Source: Symbiodinium natans (lineage: Eukaryota; Sar; Dinophyceae; Suessiales; Symbiodiniaceae). From it: DNA of 51,830 bases. The stretch spans positions 1 to 51,830 of the forward strand of contig CAJNDS010000916.1 of the NCBI GenBank assembly GCA_905221605.1. The letters run 5' to 3'. The position numbers and the translations under genes are program-made. The notes beneath the pieces were generated by a model, which saw only the letters and a list, made by a program, of their open reading frames with translations, did not search any database and was not told the origin of the DNA. Positions 19,594-28,474 of this stretch are shown here, piece by piece. Every line of letters starts with the position of its first letter. Position 1 is the stretch's first letter.

Positions 19594-20224
19594 GTAGGGT
19601 TTAGGGTTTAGGGCTTAGGGTTTAGGGTTTAGGGTTTAGAGGTTTAGGTTTAGAGGTTTAGAGGCTTAGAGGCTTAGAGGCTGAGAGGCTTAGAGGTTTC
19701 GGGTTTAGGGGTTTTGGGGGTTTAGGTGTTCGGGGTTTTACTGTAGGGTGTAGGCTTGACGGTCGAGGGTGGTTAGGGCTCAGGATATAGGGTTTTGAGG
19801 GTTTTAGCGCGCAAAAGCGTTTAGGGTGCGAAGGGCTTGGGGGTTGGACATTGCTTTACAGGTATAGGGTGCCACAAGAGTTTTGCGTTTTTTCGGGGTG
19901 GGAGGGGGGGGGGGGGGGTTGAGATGTAGGATAATTAGGTGTTGGGTTAGGGTGGGGGGGGGGGGGGGGGGGGCGGGTGGAACCCTAAACCCTAAACTCT
20001 TATAAACCCTAGCAGCCAGGATACCTAGCTTGTTGGCGGTACCCTCTGCTACCTCAAAAGCTTTTAAAGGAGTTGGGGTTCGGAGTTCTGCACCCTTCCA
20101 GATCGGTTGAGAATCAGGGTTTAGGGTTCAGCGAGTTTAGGGTTTAGGGTTTAGGGCTTAGGGTTCAGGGTTTAGGGTTTAAGGTTCAGCGAGTTTAGGG
20201 TTTAGGGTTATGCAAGGGTTTAAG
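19594..20224. other. telomeric variants and G-homopolymers
   Basis: TTTAGGG, GAGGCTTA and GGGTTT variants; G runs at 19909-19918 and 19953-19973; a repeated GGTTCAGCGAGTTTAGGG (near 20127 and 20183). A GC-mixed stretch at 20010-20110 has no clear exon. Confidence 0.75.
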
Positions 20225-20543
20225 GCAGCGTCGGATCTTTGGATGAGGGCACGCAACTGGCGATTGCGAAGCTCTGCGCCTTTGTCATTCCACACGCGCC
20301 GCTTGTCAAACAACGACAGAAACTTTCACAATGCGAGCCTCGTACCCGAAGCCCTAGAAAGCCCGAAGCCGCCACCTTGCTGGTGGGGAAGCTTGTGCTT
20401 TGGTCAAAGAAGGCCAAAGACAGTTCCGGGACGCGCACGCTGCCTGAGGGCAGCGAGTGCAGCGCTTGTTACAACATCCGGGTTAACTTCTGGGGGAAGA
20501 TGGATCAGCAGACCCTCCAGAAGCTTCGAGAGAAGGACCAGAG
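20225..20543 (+). CDS. long candidate exon, Cys-containing dinoflagellate-type protein
   Basis: The longest open exon (319 nt) outside the LamG genes. It starts after TTTAAG and ends at CAGAG|GTAAGA, a consensus GT donor. Features: a hydrophobic N-terminal part (LAIAKLCAFVIPHAPLVKQ), then VGKLVLW, then LPEGSECSACYNIRVNFW and a charged end LQKLREKD. The CSAC followed by an aromatic/basic segment and a Leu/Arg helix resembles a repeat often seen in dinoflagellate predicted proteins; this recognition is from memory and not verified. Confidence 0.72.
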
Positions 20544-20786
20544 GTAAGATTTTGGGGCTTGAGGACTACTCTCAATGATCCTTGCGGTGGGGCCCCTTCG
20601 ACCTGAACTCTAAACCCCAAACCTAAACCCAAAACCCTAAACCCCAAACCCTAAAGCCTAAACCCCGAACCCTAAACCCGCAACTCCAGTTCAACCAAAA
20701 CCTACTTCCTAAACCCCAAGCCCTATAAACCCTAACCCCTAAACCCCAATATCCCGAAACCCTAAACCCTAGAAAACCACAAAAAG

Positions 20787-20866
20787 GCGATGCCGCGCGG
20801 CCCGAGCTGCAACGTCGCCGATGCGGCGAAATGTTGGGCCACCTCCTTGCGGAGGAGCCGCCCTTA
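20787..20866 (+). CDS. candidate exon
   Basis: GC-rich segment between telomeric blocks. Two frames are open (one with ELQRRRCGEMLGHLLAEEPP, the other with PSCNVADAAKCWATSLRR). Being after the exon at 20225 it may continue it, but the frame cannot be fixed. Confidence 0.42.
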
Positions 20867-21091
20867 GGCTTTAGGGTTTAGGGTTTAGATACCCTACACC
20901 CTGCACCCTTGAGGATTTAGCCCTAACCCTAGTAACGCTCGTAGCCCTAGTAGCTCTAGTAACCCAACCCTAAACCCCAAACCCTAAACCCCGAACCCTA
21001 AACCCTAAACCCTAGTAACCCTAAACCCTAGTAACCCTAAACCCTAGTAACCCTAAACCCAGAGTTAGGATAGTTGCATGGTCCCTGAATA

Positions 21092-21210
21092 TGGGAGGGG
21101 GACTCCGACAATGAGGATGCCCTGCTGCGGGTCTCCGTAAAGGGGCACAGCCCATTTTGGGAAATGCCCGTGTGGCCCCTTACCTTTATTTACGGGGGCT
21201 TTCACGGTTT
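21092..21210 (+). CDS. candidate exon
   Basis: Reads DSDNEDALLRVSVKGHSPFW, then EMPVWPLTFIYGG. A C-strand telomeric block with AGTAACCCTAAACCCT units (20990-21060) precedes it. Product unknown. Confidence 0.47.
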
Positions 21211-21235
21211 AGGGCTTAGGGGTTTCTACCCCCAG

Positions 21236-21329
21236 CCTCGCATGTGATGGGCCAGGAACATTTGAAAGCTCTAGCGGCCCCATGCCTAAGCACTTGCCTC
21301 CATACCGTGAACCCTCTCCACGGCCTTAA
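21236..21329 (+). CDS. candidate exon, possibly terminal
   Basis: Follows CTACCCCCAG and reads to a TAA at 21327-21329 in a frame containing MPKHLPPYREPSPRP. A second frame is also open, so the call is tentative. Confidence 0.4.
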
Positions 21330-21482
21330 ACCCTGAAACCCATGAAGCCGAAGTTCCCTGAAAGCAATAAGTTTAGGGTTTAGGGTTCAGGGTTTAGGGT
21401 TTACAACTAAAAATATAGGGTTTGGGGTTTAGGGTTTCGGGTTTCGGGTTTAGGGTTTAGGGTTTAGAGGAGCTTCCTGACC

Positions 21483-21563
21483 ATGGCCTTCAATCCCGAT
21501 GGCGAGCGGACCAGTGCGAGTTCGGCCCGCGGACTCGAGTTACCACCCAAGCCCCTTTGCTGA
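21483..21563 (+). CDS. candidate short ORF/exon with ATG
   Basis: ATG in ACCATGG context, 26 codons (MAFNPDGERTSASSARGL onward) to a TGA at 21561-21563. Could be an internal exon in the same frame. Telomeric blocks on both sides. Confidence 0.37.
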   Translation: MAFNPDGERTSASSARGLELPPKPLC

Positions 21564-21738
21564 AGGGTTTAGGGTTTAGGGTTTAGGGTTTAGGGTTTAG
21601 GGTTTAGGGTTTAGGGTTTAGGGTTTAGCAACCACAAAGATTCCCAGATCGATGCCAGGAGGAAATAGTACCCTGCACTAACCGACGCTACTAGTTTAGA
21701 CTTCAGGGCATTTAGGGTTTAGGGTTTAGGGTTGGGGG

Positions 21739-21867
21739 GTGGGGAAGTTCTGGCCCAGACAGCCAATACTGGACAAGCTTTTTATGCGTCCCCTGGGCAC
21801 ATCGCACCTTGAGGACACAGAGCCCCGGGAACGGAATGGGAAGTTGGAGAACAGGATTACAGGACCC
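21739..21867 (+). CDS. candidate exon
   Basis: Open stretch with KFWPRQPILDKLFMRPLGTS and RERNGKLENR. No family recognised. Followed by a C-run and a CCCTAAA block. Confidence 0.42.
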
Positions 21868-21962
21868 CCGATCCCCCCCCCCCCCCACCCCGAATCCTAC
21901 TTAAGCCTTGTAAGCCCTAAACCCTAAACCCTAAACCCTAAACCCTAAACCCTAAACGCTTG

Positions 21963-22066
21963 TCAGAAAGAAGCTCGAAGCCAGTTGAGGGTCTTTCAGC
22001 AGCCATCTGCAGGCCGGCGGACCCGCCAGCGGATGGCATGTTTGCCTGGTTCAAGCGCCTTTCCGA
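21963..22066 (+). CDS. exon homologous to 3' end of the LamG-gene family
   Basis: Contains PADPPADGMFAWFKRLS, matching PADPPSQGMFAWFKSLG in the exon at 28639. An extra 33 nt (21980-22012) starts GCCAG and is followed by GCCGG, ends in CAG, and is absent from the homologue; it is either an in-frame 11-residue insertion or a 33-nt GC-AG mini-intron. Indicates a third relative of the LamG gene family in the window. Confidence 0.6.
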
Positions 22067-22075
22067 AACCCTTAC

Positions 22076-22199
22076 TTTATTGGGTTCGTAAGCTACTCTT
22101 TGCTTAAGAAGCCCAGATGAATAGAACAAAATATAATCCCTATATTACCCTTGGAAGGATGGGGGTTCTTAAGCAATTAGTAGTTTATCGGGTTCGTAA
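22076..22199. mobile_element. family A MITE between 16-bp near-identical direct repeats
   Basis: TTTATTGGGTTCGTAA (22076-22091) and TTTATCGGGTTCGTAA (22184-22199) flank an element with ends CTACTCTTTGCTTAAGAAG and TTCTTAAGCAATTAGTAG. One mismatch in 16. Longer duplication than the 4-bp type of families B, J and N. Confidence 0.75.
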
Positions 22200-22299
22200 T
22201 GGAGGAGGGCTCAAAAGGGGGTTTGTAACCCGGGGTTCCCTAGTACTCCCCACTGCTCCCTAAGGCTCCCTAAGCTTCCTTAACGTTCCCTATGGCAGG

Positions 22300-22400
22300 C
22301 CCTTGGGACGTTTTTTAATTTCCCTCATTGGGTTTAAGAGGATCATAATCAGGAACTGTTCTTCAGAGGGTTTCAAGGGCCATCCTAGTTAAAGGGAGCC
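22300..22400. mobile_element. family E element
   Basis: Starts GGCCCTTGGGACGTTTTTTA, has internal CATTGGGTTTAAGAGGATCA, and ends CAAGGGCCATCCTAG. Useful reference because its intact interior shows the TTGGGTTTA site that is expanded into telomeric arrays in copies at 25262 and 29450. Confidence 0.7.
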
Positions 22401-22470
22401 ATATTCTAGGGGAGAAGGGTTTCGGGTTCCTCGCATATGTAGGGTTTCTAGGGTGAGTTGCCCTCTGCAG

Positions 22471-22521
22471 GGTCCAAGAATGGCGGGCTAGAACCAAGAA
22501 TACAGAGTATGTTGACCATGG
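22471..22521 (+). CDS. candidate micro-exon
   Basis: Between CTCTGCAG and CATGG|GTAGTC, encoding VQEWRARTKNTEYVDH. Good splice contexts. Product unknown. Confidence 0.47.
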
Positions 22522-22529
22522 GTAGTCGT

Positions 22530-23237
22530 TAGGGTTTAGGGTTTAGGGTTTGGGGTTTATGGTTTAGGGTTTTAGGGTTTAGGGTTTAGGGTTTAGGGTT
22601 TAGGGTTTAGGGTTTAGGGTTTAGGGTTTAGGGTTTAGGGTTCAGGGGTGACAGCCCACTCAAGTTCCCAGGAGCCTGAGAGGAATCTGAGAGCAATCCA
22701 AGAGCACGCTTAACCGACGCCTTGATACCCCAAAAGTCGTGAGAAACGGTCGGAAGACAAAAACCCTGTACCCCCTAAACCCTAAACCCTAAGTTTTGCC
22801 GCAAGAGAGTCTGAGCGGCGGGGATGGCTGAAGAGCCTACGCAGAAAGCCAAACAACCCAGAATGAGCGGTAGAAACAGACTGAACTCTATATAGGGGTC
22901 ATGAGTAGTGAGTTTGGAGTGGTACCCGAAGGGCATGTACCTCAATATTCCATACTTTGGCCCAGAAGTCCCTAAATAGGAGGTACTTTACTTGGAGGTT
23001 CAGGGTACTCAGTAACCCATTTCTAAGTGTAGTGATAACCCACTTATACGCCCCTTAAGTACCCTAATGGGGTTATACGTGGGTTACAAGTACAGTTAGA
23101 ACTGGGTTACGAAGTACCATACACCTCCAAGTAGGGGTATATTCCAGAAGCTCAGAGTTCAAGCCTAAACCCCAAACCCTGAACCCTAGACCCTAGACCC
23201 TGAGCCCTGAACCCTAAACCCTAAACCCTAAACCCTA
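22530..23237. other. telomeric block, weak exon candidates, family G element
   Basis: TTTAGGG array 22530-22646. GC-mixed DNA at 22660-22760 and 22795-22880 has exon-like frames (EPERNLRAIQEHA; MAEEPTQKAKQPRMSG) without firm boundaries. A family G element at about 22990-23140 has inverted ends with ACTTGGAGGT and ACCTCCAAGT. Confidence 0.6.
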
Positions 23238-23712
23238 AACCTTAATGGGGAACGTGGCCATTGGCAAAAAACCGTGGCCATTGGCAAAAAAAACCGTGGC
23301 CATTGGCAAAAAAGCCGTGGCCATTGGCAAATTCGCAAATGGCCACGGGAAAGTTGCCAATGGCCACGGCTTTTTTGCCAATGGCCACCAATGTCATTAA
23401 GGTTGGTCGCCAAAATAAATGGGTTTTTCGCACCCAATTCGCACAAAATACCCCCCCAACCTTAATGGGGAACGTGGCCATTGGCAAAAAAGCCGTGGCC
23501 ATTGGCAAAAAAGGCCGTGGCGATTGGCAAATTGGCCACGGGAAAAGTTGCCAATGGCCACGGCTTTTTTGCCAATGGCCACGGCTTTTTTGCCCATGGC
23601 CACGGCTTTTTTGCCATTGGCCTTTTTGCCAATGGCCACGGCATGGCCACGGCCCCCATTAAGGTTGGGGCCCAACCTTAATGGGGAACGTGGCCACTGG
23701 CCAAAAAGCCCA
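23238..23712. repeat. foldback element built of CGTGGCCATTGGCAAAAAAGC units
   Basis: Three related units bounded by AACCTTAATGGGG and CCCATTAAGGTT: 23238-23405, 23457-23669 and a partial one from 23671. Each half is an array of the 21-bp unit in forward orientation followed by inverted copies (GCTTTTTTGCCAATGGCCACG), so each unit can fold into a long hairpin. Open frames on both strands are by-products. Confidence 0.9.
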
Positions 23713-23863
23713 CAGCTTTCCCCACCCACCCCACCCGCCCCCACCCCCCCCCCCCCCCACCACCCCACCCCTCCACCCCCACCCCCCCACCCCCCACCCC
23801 CACACTTTCCCTCTTCTGGCCCAGACCCCCATTCTGGGCTTGAAAACCTGGGTCTGGGCCAGA
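23713..23863. repeat. C/CA-rich tract and 13-bp-arm palindrome
   Basis: Polypyrimidine-rich (CCCCA) sequence to about 23810, then inverted arms CTGGCCCAGACCC and GGGTCTGGGCCAG (23817-23863). Confidence 0.85.
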
Positions 23864-23966
23864 TGAAGATGAAGGCTTTGTGGGGCCGGGCAACTTTCCA
23901 AAATGAGGCAAAGCAACCATGTGGAAGCCAGGCAGCTCAAAGCGTGCCAAAACAACCGACGAGACG

Positions 23967-24216
23967 GCCAAAAAGAGGCACGGTCACCGGGGAACTTTAG
24001 ATCAGCAACCCATCAAGCAAAACAAAAATCAGAATGTAAGCAATCAGTGCCTCAGCAAGCCCCTTCTTAGTCTTTCTCATCTTGAGTGGTTCGAGGGTGG
24101 GGTGGGGAAAAGCCATAAACAGAGGTAAACAAACAAAAAACATGAGGTTAACAAAATTAGGTGTTTCTTCTTTTGGTGCGACTGAAAGTTCCTCGGTGAC
24201 CGTGCCTCTCTTTGGG
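23967..24216. mobile_element. inverted-repeat element with about 30-bp ends
   Basis: AAGAGGCACGGTCACCGGGG (start) is inverted at the end as CCTCGGTGACCGTGCCTCTC, with GAACTTT/AAAGTTC extending the arms. Internal about 190 bp, non-coding. Probably a MITE. Confidence 0.75.
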
Positions 24217-24282
24217 CTCCTGGACCCTGGACCGCTCCATGACAGAGTCCCCCATCCCCACTCCCTTCTGTCATGGCGGGAG

Positions 24283-24584
24283 CGGTCAAGAGAGCAGAGA
24301 GAGAGAGAGAACGAATACGAGCGGAATGAATACGAGCAGAACGACAACGAACACGAGAGACGAGCAGAAAAGAACGAATACGAGCAGACTGAATACGAAC
24401 AGAAAGACAACGAACATGAGCAGACTGAAATCGAGCAGAGAGAGAACGAATACGAGCAGCAAGAGAACGAATACGAGCAAAATGAATATGAGCAGAAAGA
24501 GAACGAATACGAGCAAAATGAATACGAGCAGAGAGAGAACGAATACGAGCAGAATGAATACGAGCAGAGAGAGAATGAATACGA

Positions 24585-24629
<45 letters not shown>

Positions 24630-24705
24630 ATACGAGTGGAATGAATACGGGCAGAAAGAAACGCATACGAGCAGAATGAAAACGAATACGAGTAGAATGA
24701 ATCAA
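24283..24705. repeat. GA-rich minisatellite (GAATACGAGCAGA units)
   Basis: Repeats of AACGAATACGAGCAGA and AATGAATACGAGCAGA with a (GA)n core at 24590-24625. The plus-strand frame would read ENEYEQ repeats for over 100 codons, but the same region is open in several frames, so coding is doubtful. Confidence 0.88.
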
Positions 24706-24845
24706 ATGAGGTTGAGGGACAGGGCTTTCTGATACACAAATGAGAACTTTAGATTTCTTAATGTGTTGGGATTCTCTGGGTGGGTGGGTTTTTTTCTAGA
24801 ATCGAAACAACGGCTCTATTAGAGATTGCTCGACCCGGAGCTGCT

Positions 24846-25018
24846 GAACCCTAAACCCTAAACCCTAAACCCTAAACCCTAAACCCTAAACCCTATACCC
24901 TATACCCTATACCCTAAACCCTAACCCCTAAACCCTAAACCCTAAACCCTAAACCCTAAACCCTAAACCCTCTTAGTCCTAAGCCTTAAGCCCTAAACCC
25001 TAAACCCTAAACCACCGA
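24846..25018. repeat. telomeric block (CCCTAAA)n with CCCTATA variants
   Basis: C-strand array with a run of CCCTATA units and a short break near 24970, directly upstream of the first recognised exon of LamG gene copy 1. Confidence 0.92.
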
Positions 25019-25019
25019 G

Positions 25020-25107
25020 GAGCGAGAACGCGGGATCCGTTTGGCCCAGCTCCGTGGGCGACTTTGTTGGCCGATGCAGCTTGAACTCCGTCTTCCGGAC
25101 AGTTTCC
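25020..25107 (+). CDS. LamG gene copy 1, exon 1 (as recognised)
   Basis: Reads ERERGIRLAQLRGRLCWPMQ, then LELRLPDSF. The same exon occurs in copy 2 at 29357 as ERACRNRVAQLRGWLRGPKQ. It is Arg/Leu-rich with no known domain. True gene start not identified; more 5' exons may exist upstream. Confidence 0.62.
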
Positions 25108-25245
25108 TTCCAGGGATACTTGGAAATCGTTTCCTATGTTTTTGGGTTTAGGGTTCGGGGTTTAGGGTTTAGGGTTTAGGGTTTAGGGTTCTTTAATTCC
25201 TAAGAAACAGCTAAAATTTCAAGTTTGCTAGGGTTCCACGGTTCA

Positions 25246-25486
25246 GTATAGTTTCTAAGTGGGGCCCTTGGGACATGTTCTATTTGTCCCCCTCTTGTGC
25301 TTAGGGCTTAGGGCTTAGGGCTTAGGGCTTAGGGCTTAGGGCTTAGGGCTTAGGGCTTAGGGCTTAGGGCTTAGGGCTTAGGGCTTAGGGTTTAGGGTTT
25401 AGGGTTTAGGGTTTAGGGTTTAGGGTTTAGGGGACGAGGATCATGTGTAGGAACATGCTTTTCAAAGAGCCGTCCATATGGCCGTC
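25246..25486. mobile_element. family E element expanded by GCTTAGGG and TTTAGGG arrays
   Basis: Begins CTAAGTGGGGCCCTTGGGAC, then at the family's internal TTG(GGTTTA) position carries about a dozen GGGCTTA units followed by about seven TTTAGGG units, then resumes GACGAGGATCATGTG. The same intron position in copy 2 (29449-29551) has the same architecture, so this intron predates the gene duplication. Confidence 0.75.
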
Positions 25487-25590
25487 AGCCGAGGTTTCGG
25501 CTGGTCATGGGGCCGACCGTCCGGTCACCAGCATCCGTGGATACAGTTGGTCAGGCGACTGGGAGCCCATCGCCATGGTGCCCTTTTCCC
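25487..25590 (+). CDS. LamG gene copy 1, exon 2
   Basis: Frame with AEVSAGHGADRPVTSIRGYS, then WSGDWEPIAMVP. Homologous to 29552-29641 of copy 2 (AEVSAGYGADRPVTSIEGTA). Frame selected because it is the one conserved between copies. Boundaries approximate. Confidence 0.62.
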
Positions 25591-25734
25591 TGGGTTTAGG
25601 GTTTAGGGTTTAGGGTTTAGGGTTTGTATATGGACCCTTAATTTGTATAGGGGTATATAGTAGCAGTCCGAAAAAGGTATAAGGGGGAACATCCCGCTTG
25701 ATACAGACTTCCGTGCAACAGACGCCCCTATCAG

Positions 25735-26051
25735 GATTCACTTTCGGTGACGTCATTCCCGTCACGCACACCGTGTGTTCCGTCACCCGCTACCATATCT
25801 GGCCTAACTCCAAGAAGCGGCAGCGGATACTCCAGTCGGAGAAAAGTTCCAACTGGCTCCATGGCCACTGGAAAGGGAACACCGGCGTTGTTTTTTACAA
25901 TGGCTGGCTCACACCGGACTCCCGGAACAAGAACGTGGAGGATTGGGTCGTTTTGTGTGGCACCAACGATGCTCAAAGGGCCGTCGACGGCAACAAAACC
26001 AATATTGCCACCGGCAGCGGCAAGAAGTTCAGCAAGACTATACCAATGTAC
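25735..26051 (+). CDS. LamG gene copy 1, exon 3: N-terminal part of LamG/ConA-like domain
   Basis: Encodes the first two thirds of a concanavalin A-like/LamG beta-sandwich: [50 protein letters not shown] and [17 protein letters not shown]. It follows CCCTATCAG and ends exactly at GTAC|GTTA, where an element with a GTTA duplication interrupts the frame. Copy 2 (39600-40463) aligns throughout without a gap. LamG-type domains bind glycans or proteins in secreted or surface proteins. Confidence 0.85.
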
Positions 26052-26171
26052 GTTACTGGTTCATTGTTGAGAAATCATTTGCATTCGTTTATGAAGACTT
26101 AAAAGCCCAAAGCCCAATAAGAACCGAGAAATGCTGATGCTGTTTGAAAGTAACCCCGAACAGTGGTGCAG
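26052..26171 (+). mobile_element. introner 1 in copy 1 (TSD GTTA, GT-AG)
   Basis: GTTA at 26052-26055 and 26172-26175. Insert 26056-26171 starts CTGGTTCATTGTT and ends CGAACAGTGGTGCAG, imperfect inverted repeats. Splicing 26052-26171 gives GT...AG and restores the frame MYVNHG shared with copy 2, which has no intron here. Confidence 0.9.
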
Positions 26172-26319
26172 GTTAATCATGGGTACGGAAACGTTGACCC
26201 TTTTTGGTTATATAGAACCTTTCTTCACATAAACCCTAAACCCTAAACCCTTTCAGAAAAGGTTATAGCCTTTTTGGGGGCTAGGGTATTCAGCCCTTAA
26301 AAGGTTAATCATGGGTACG
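26170..26319 (+). repeat. second insertion at the same exon edge, 18-bp duplication
   Basis: AGGTTAATCATGGGTACG occurs at 26170-26187 and 26302-26319. The 114-bp insert between has telomeric units (CCCTAAA) and GGTTATA/TTTTTGG motifs. It moves the usable acceptor to 26302-26303, making the working intron probably 26052-26303. Confidence 0.87.
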
Positions 26320-26371
26320 ACGAGCGCTCTGATTTCGACGTCATGGAGGTGATTACCTGGGACAGGGGGCT
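26304..26371 (+). CDS. LamG gene copy 1, exon 4
   Basis: [20 protein letters not shown], then RGL. The MEVITWDR strand is a conserved part of the LamG-like fold. Ends at GGGCT|GTCT. Confidence 0.85.
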
Positions 26372-27474
26372 GTCTCTAGGCCTTTGGGACATGGTTGCTT
26401 TGTCGACTAGTGGGTTTAGGGTTTAATGTGAACGTCGCTTTAATAACCCCCCCCCCCCCCACCCCCAAATCTTGTTTTGGTCCCCGGGGTTTGGAGGGCT
26501 GGAAAAAAGAGGGGGTGTCAACAATCCGGTCCCCCCCCACCCCCCCCTCGCCGAAATTATTATTGCCACCCCTTTATCATTGTCATTTTGGAGGCCCGCA
26601 AGGGGGTACCCTTTCCGGACTTGTTTCGAGCCCCGCCGGATAAGGATTTTAGTAAGGAAACTTTGCTTTCAGACCTCTGGCGGCTTCCTGAATTCCAGGA
26701 CCCGAAGGCTGAAGTCTTAAGTTTAAGGGATTCTTATCTGAAGCCTTAGAGGAACACCTGCTTCTCTGAAGAAACAGGCCTGAAGCAGTAGCTTCTCGCA
26801 GCTCTGGAGCTGCAGCAATCTCAAAAGACACCTGCTTCTCTGAAGAAGCAGGCCTGAAGCAGCAGTTTCTCGCATCTCTGGAGCTGCAGCAATCTCAAAA
26901 TGACACCTGCTTCTCTGAAGAAACAGGCCTGAAGCAGCAGTTTCTCGCAGCTCTGGAGCTGCGGCAATCTCAAAAGACAAGCAAACTCAAACGAGATCTG
27001 CTTCTCTAAAGACTGAGCCTCGGAGCTCTTTCAAGCCAGCTCAGCTGAAAAGTCTTCTCTGCAATGGAACTCTTAAGCCATTTTCAGTAAAATGTTCGAT
27101 TCCTGGCCGGCCAAAAGACTGAGCCTCGGAGCTCTTTCAAGCCAGCTCAGCTGAAAAGTCTTCTCTGCAATGGAACTCTTAAGCCATTTTCAGTAAAATG
27201 TTCGATTCCTGGCCGGCCAAATTTTACTGTTGTCACCCCATTATTATTCTCACCGGACCCCCTATATAGACTTGTTTACACACATCAGCCCGAAAACCTC
27301 CCGTAATGGAAAGTAGTCTTGGGCTGGGGCCCTGTGGCCCGGCGAGTATTGGTGTTACCACCCTAAACCCTAAACCCTAAACCCTAAACCCTAAACCCTA
27401 AACCCTAAACCCTAAACCCTAAACCCTAAACCCTAAACCCTAAACCCTCATTTAAAAATGGCCATCCGAGGTCT
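26372..27474 (+). mobile_element. introner 2 in copy 1 (family E-type, TSD GTCT, GT-AG), 1.1 kb
   Basis: GTCT at 26372-26375 and 27471-27474. The insert begins CTAGGCCTTTGGGACATGG and ends GGCCATCCGAG, like family E termini. It has grown by nested material: C-rich runs, tandem repeats at 26748-27219 and a CCCTAAA block at 27360-27450. Removing 26372-27470 restores DRGLSEEEM, aligned to DRALSKDEM of copy 2. Confidence 0.88.
26748..27219. repeat. tandem repeats inside introner 2
   Basis: About three units of roughly 76 bp (ACCTGCTTCTCTGAAGAAAC ... TGGAGCTGCAGCAATCTC), followed by two identical 106-bp units starting AAAGACTGAGCCTCGG at 27008 and 27114. Non-coding; the identity of the 106-bp pair implies recent duplication. 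Confidence 0.88.
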
Positions 27475-27546
27475 GAGGAGGAGATGCGGGCCACCGTGGA
27501 CTACTTGAATTGGAAGCTCAGGGTGGGTGCCGTCCTTGAGGTCTCT
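27471..27546 (+). CDS. LamG gene copy 1, exon 5
   Basis: [20 protein letters not shown], then VLEVS. Corresponds to the last helix/strand of the LamG-like domain. The copy 2 equivalent reads [20 protein letters not shown]. Confidence 0.85.
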
Positions 27547-27763
27547 GAGCCTTGGTAGCCCAGGGTTTAGGGTTTAGGGTTTAAGGTTTAGGGTTTAGGG
27601 TTTAGGGTTTCGGGTTTAGGGTCAGACCCTAAACCCTAAACCCTAAACCCTTTTTTTCCTTTTTTCCTTTTTTGGGGTTCAAGGTCCCCTCACAAAGCAG
27701 CCAACCCCCCCAAAAAAGGGTGCGCCCTTATGAGAGAATATGGTTGCTGGGCTACGAAGGAGC
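27547..27763 (+). mobile_element. introner 3 in copy 1 (family J, TSD GAGC, GA-AG)
   Basis: GAGC at 27547-27550 and 27760-27763. The element 27551-27759 has ends CTTGGTAGCCC and GGGCTACGAAG and a telomeric block inside. The only frame-restoring splice is GA at 27547 to AG at 27759. Copy 2 lacks it. The same family forms the copy 2 intron at 40464. Confidence 0.92.
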
Positions 27764-27812
27764 ACCTGTCCACGGAGTTACAGCATAACTTCGACTCCTT
27801 CGGCACGCAACT
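27760..27812 (+). CDS. LamG gene copy 1, exon 6
   Basis: EHLSTELQHNFDSFGTQL, a 53-nt linker exon after the LamG-like domain. The copy 2 equivalent is [18 protein letters not shown], uninterrupted. Confidence 0.83.
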
Positions 27813-28035
27813 GCTGCTAGGACCCAGACATAGTCATAGTTGGGTAACATTTTACATGTTTAAGGGTACTTAAAGCCAATAAGGAATATACAGTTTAATT
27901 TTGTTTATACTATCCCAACCATGAACTAGCAGACTAGACCCTTATTCCCTTGTTTCAGGGTTTGGGTTCCCTTATAACCCCCTTGAAAGAAAGGGCACCC
28001 TTTTTAATTCCTAGGTTACTCCTGGGTCTAGGCTG
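27813..28035 (+). mobile_element. introner 4 in copy 1 (family N, TSD GCTG, GC-AG) with nested family I
   Basis: GCTG at 27813-27816 and 28032-28035. The insert begins CTAGGACCCAG and ends CTGGGTCTAG. Inside, 27833-27930 is a family I element (TCATAGTTGGGTAA ... CTATCCCAACCATGA). Splicing 27813-28031 is GC-AG and gives QLLDN, matching QLLDK of copy 2. Confidence 0.9.
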
Positions 28036-28205
28036 GACAACGTGCAGTCACAGAAGTTCGACGTCACCTTGGCAAACGGCTACAAGGCAGAGTTGACAGG
28101 CTGGACACATACCCGGGACTACGCGCGCGGCTTTATCCGAACCCTCAGCGGCCCAGCCACAGCAGTTGTCAACGGCTTGTCGCCAGCAGCTCAGTACATC
28201 TACCA
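28032..28205 (+). CDS. LamG gene copy 1, exon 7
   Basis: Start of a second beta-rich domain: SQKFDVTLANGYKAELTGWT, ARGFIRTLSGPATAVVNGLS, AAQYIY. Very close to copy 2 ([20 protein letters not shown]). The pattern suggests a carbohydrate-binding or fibronectin-like sandwich; not assigned to a named family. Confidence 0.85.
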
Positions 28206-28319
28206 GATCCCTAGTAGCTGAATGAGCACACTTTATAGTTTTTGGGGACGCCAGAATCCCCTGTAAAACTGAAAGTGTACACCTTTCTGGGGGGCTTATG
28301 AACTCAGCAACTAAGGATC
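28206..28319 (+). mobile_element. introner 5 in copy 1 (TSD GATC, GA-AG)
   Basis: GATC at 28206-28209 and 28316-28319. Insert 28210-28315 with ends CCTAGTAGCTGA and TCAGCAACTAAG. Removal as a GA-AG intron restores YQIYMVHEKS, matching [10 protein letters not shown] of copy 2. The ORF starting at 28323 is just the exon after this intron, not a separate gene. Confidence 0.92.
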
Positions 28320-28474
28320 TATATGGTTCATGAGAAGTCGAATTGGGAGGGTGAAGCCAAGATCTCCGTGAACCACGGGGTAGAGGCGAGGGTTCATCAG
28401 AATGAAGTTAATGAGGCCAGGTTTGCAGGCGTGGCAACGGCGACTCCCCAGGGGCAGCTCCATCTCGAGTTCCA
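28316..28474 (+). CDS. LamG gene copy 1, exon 8
   Basis: [20 protein letters not shown], then GVATATPQGQLHLEF. No intron after GQ here, whereas copy 2 is interrupted at the equivalent PRG^E position. Confidence 0.85.

Noticed and set aside
23238-23712. Regularly repeated 21-bp unit that could suggest a CRISPR array
   Set aside because: Units are adjacent and inverted, have no unique spacers, and lie in an intron-rich eukaryotic context.
24082-24739. 216-220 aa ORFs with ENEYEQ or Ser/Leu/Arg repeats
   Set aside because: Minisatellite open in four frames, with no conserved flanking domain.
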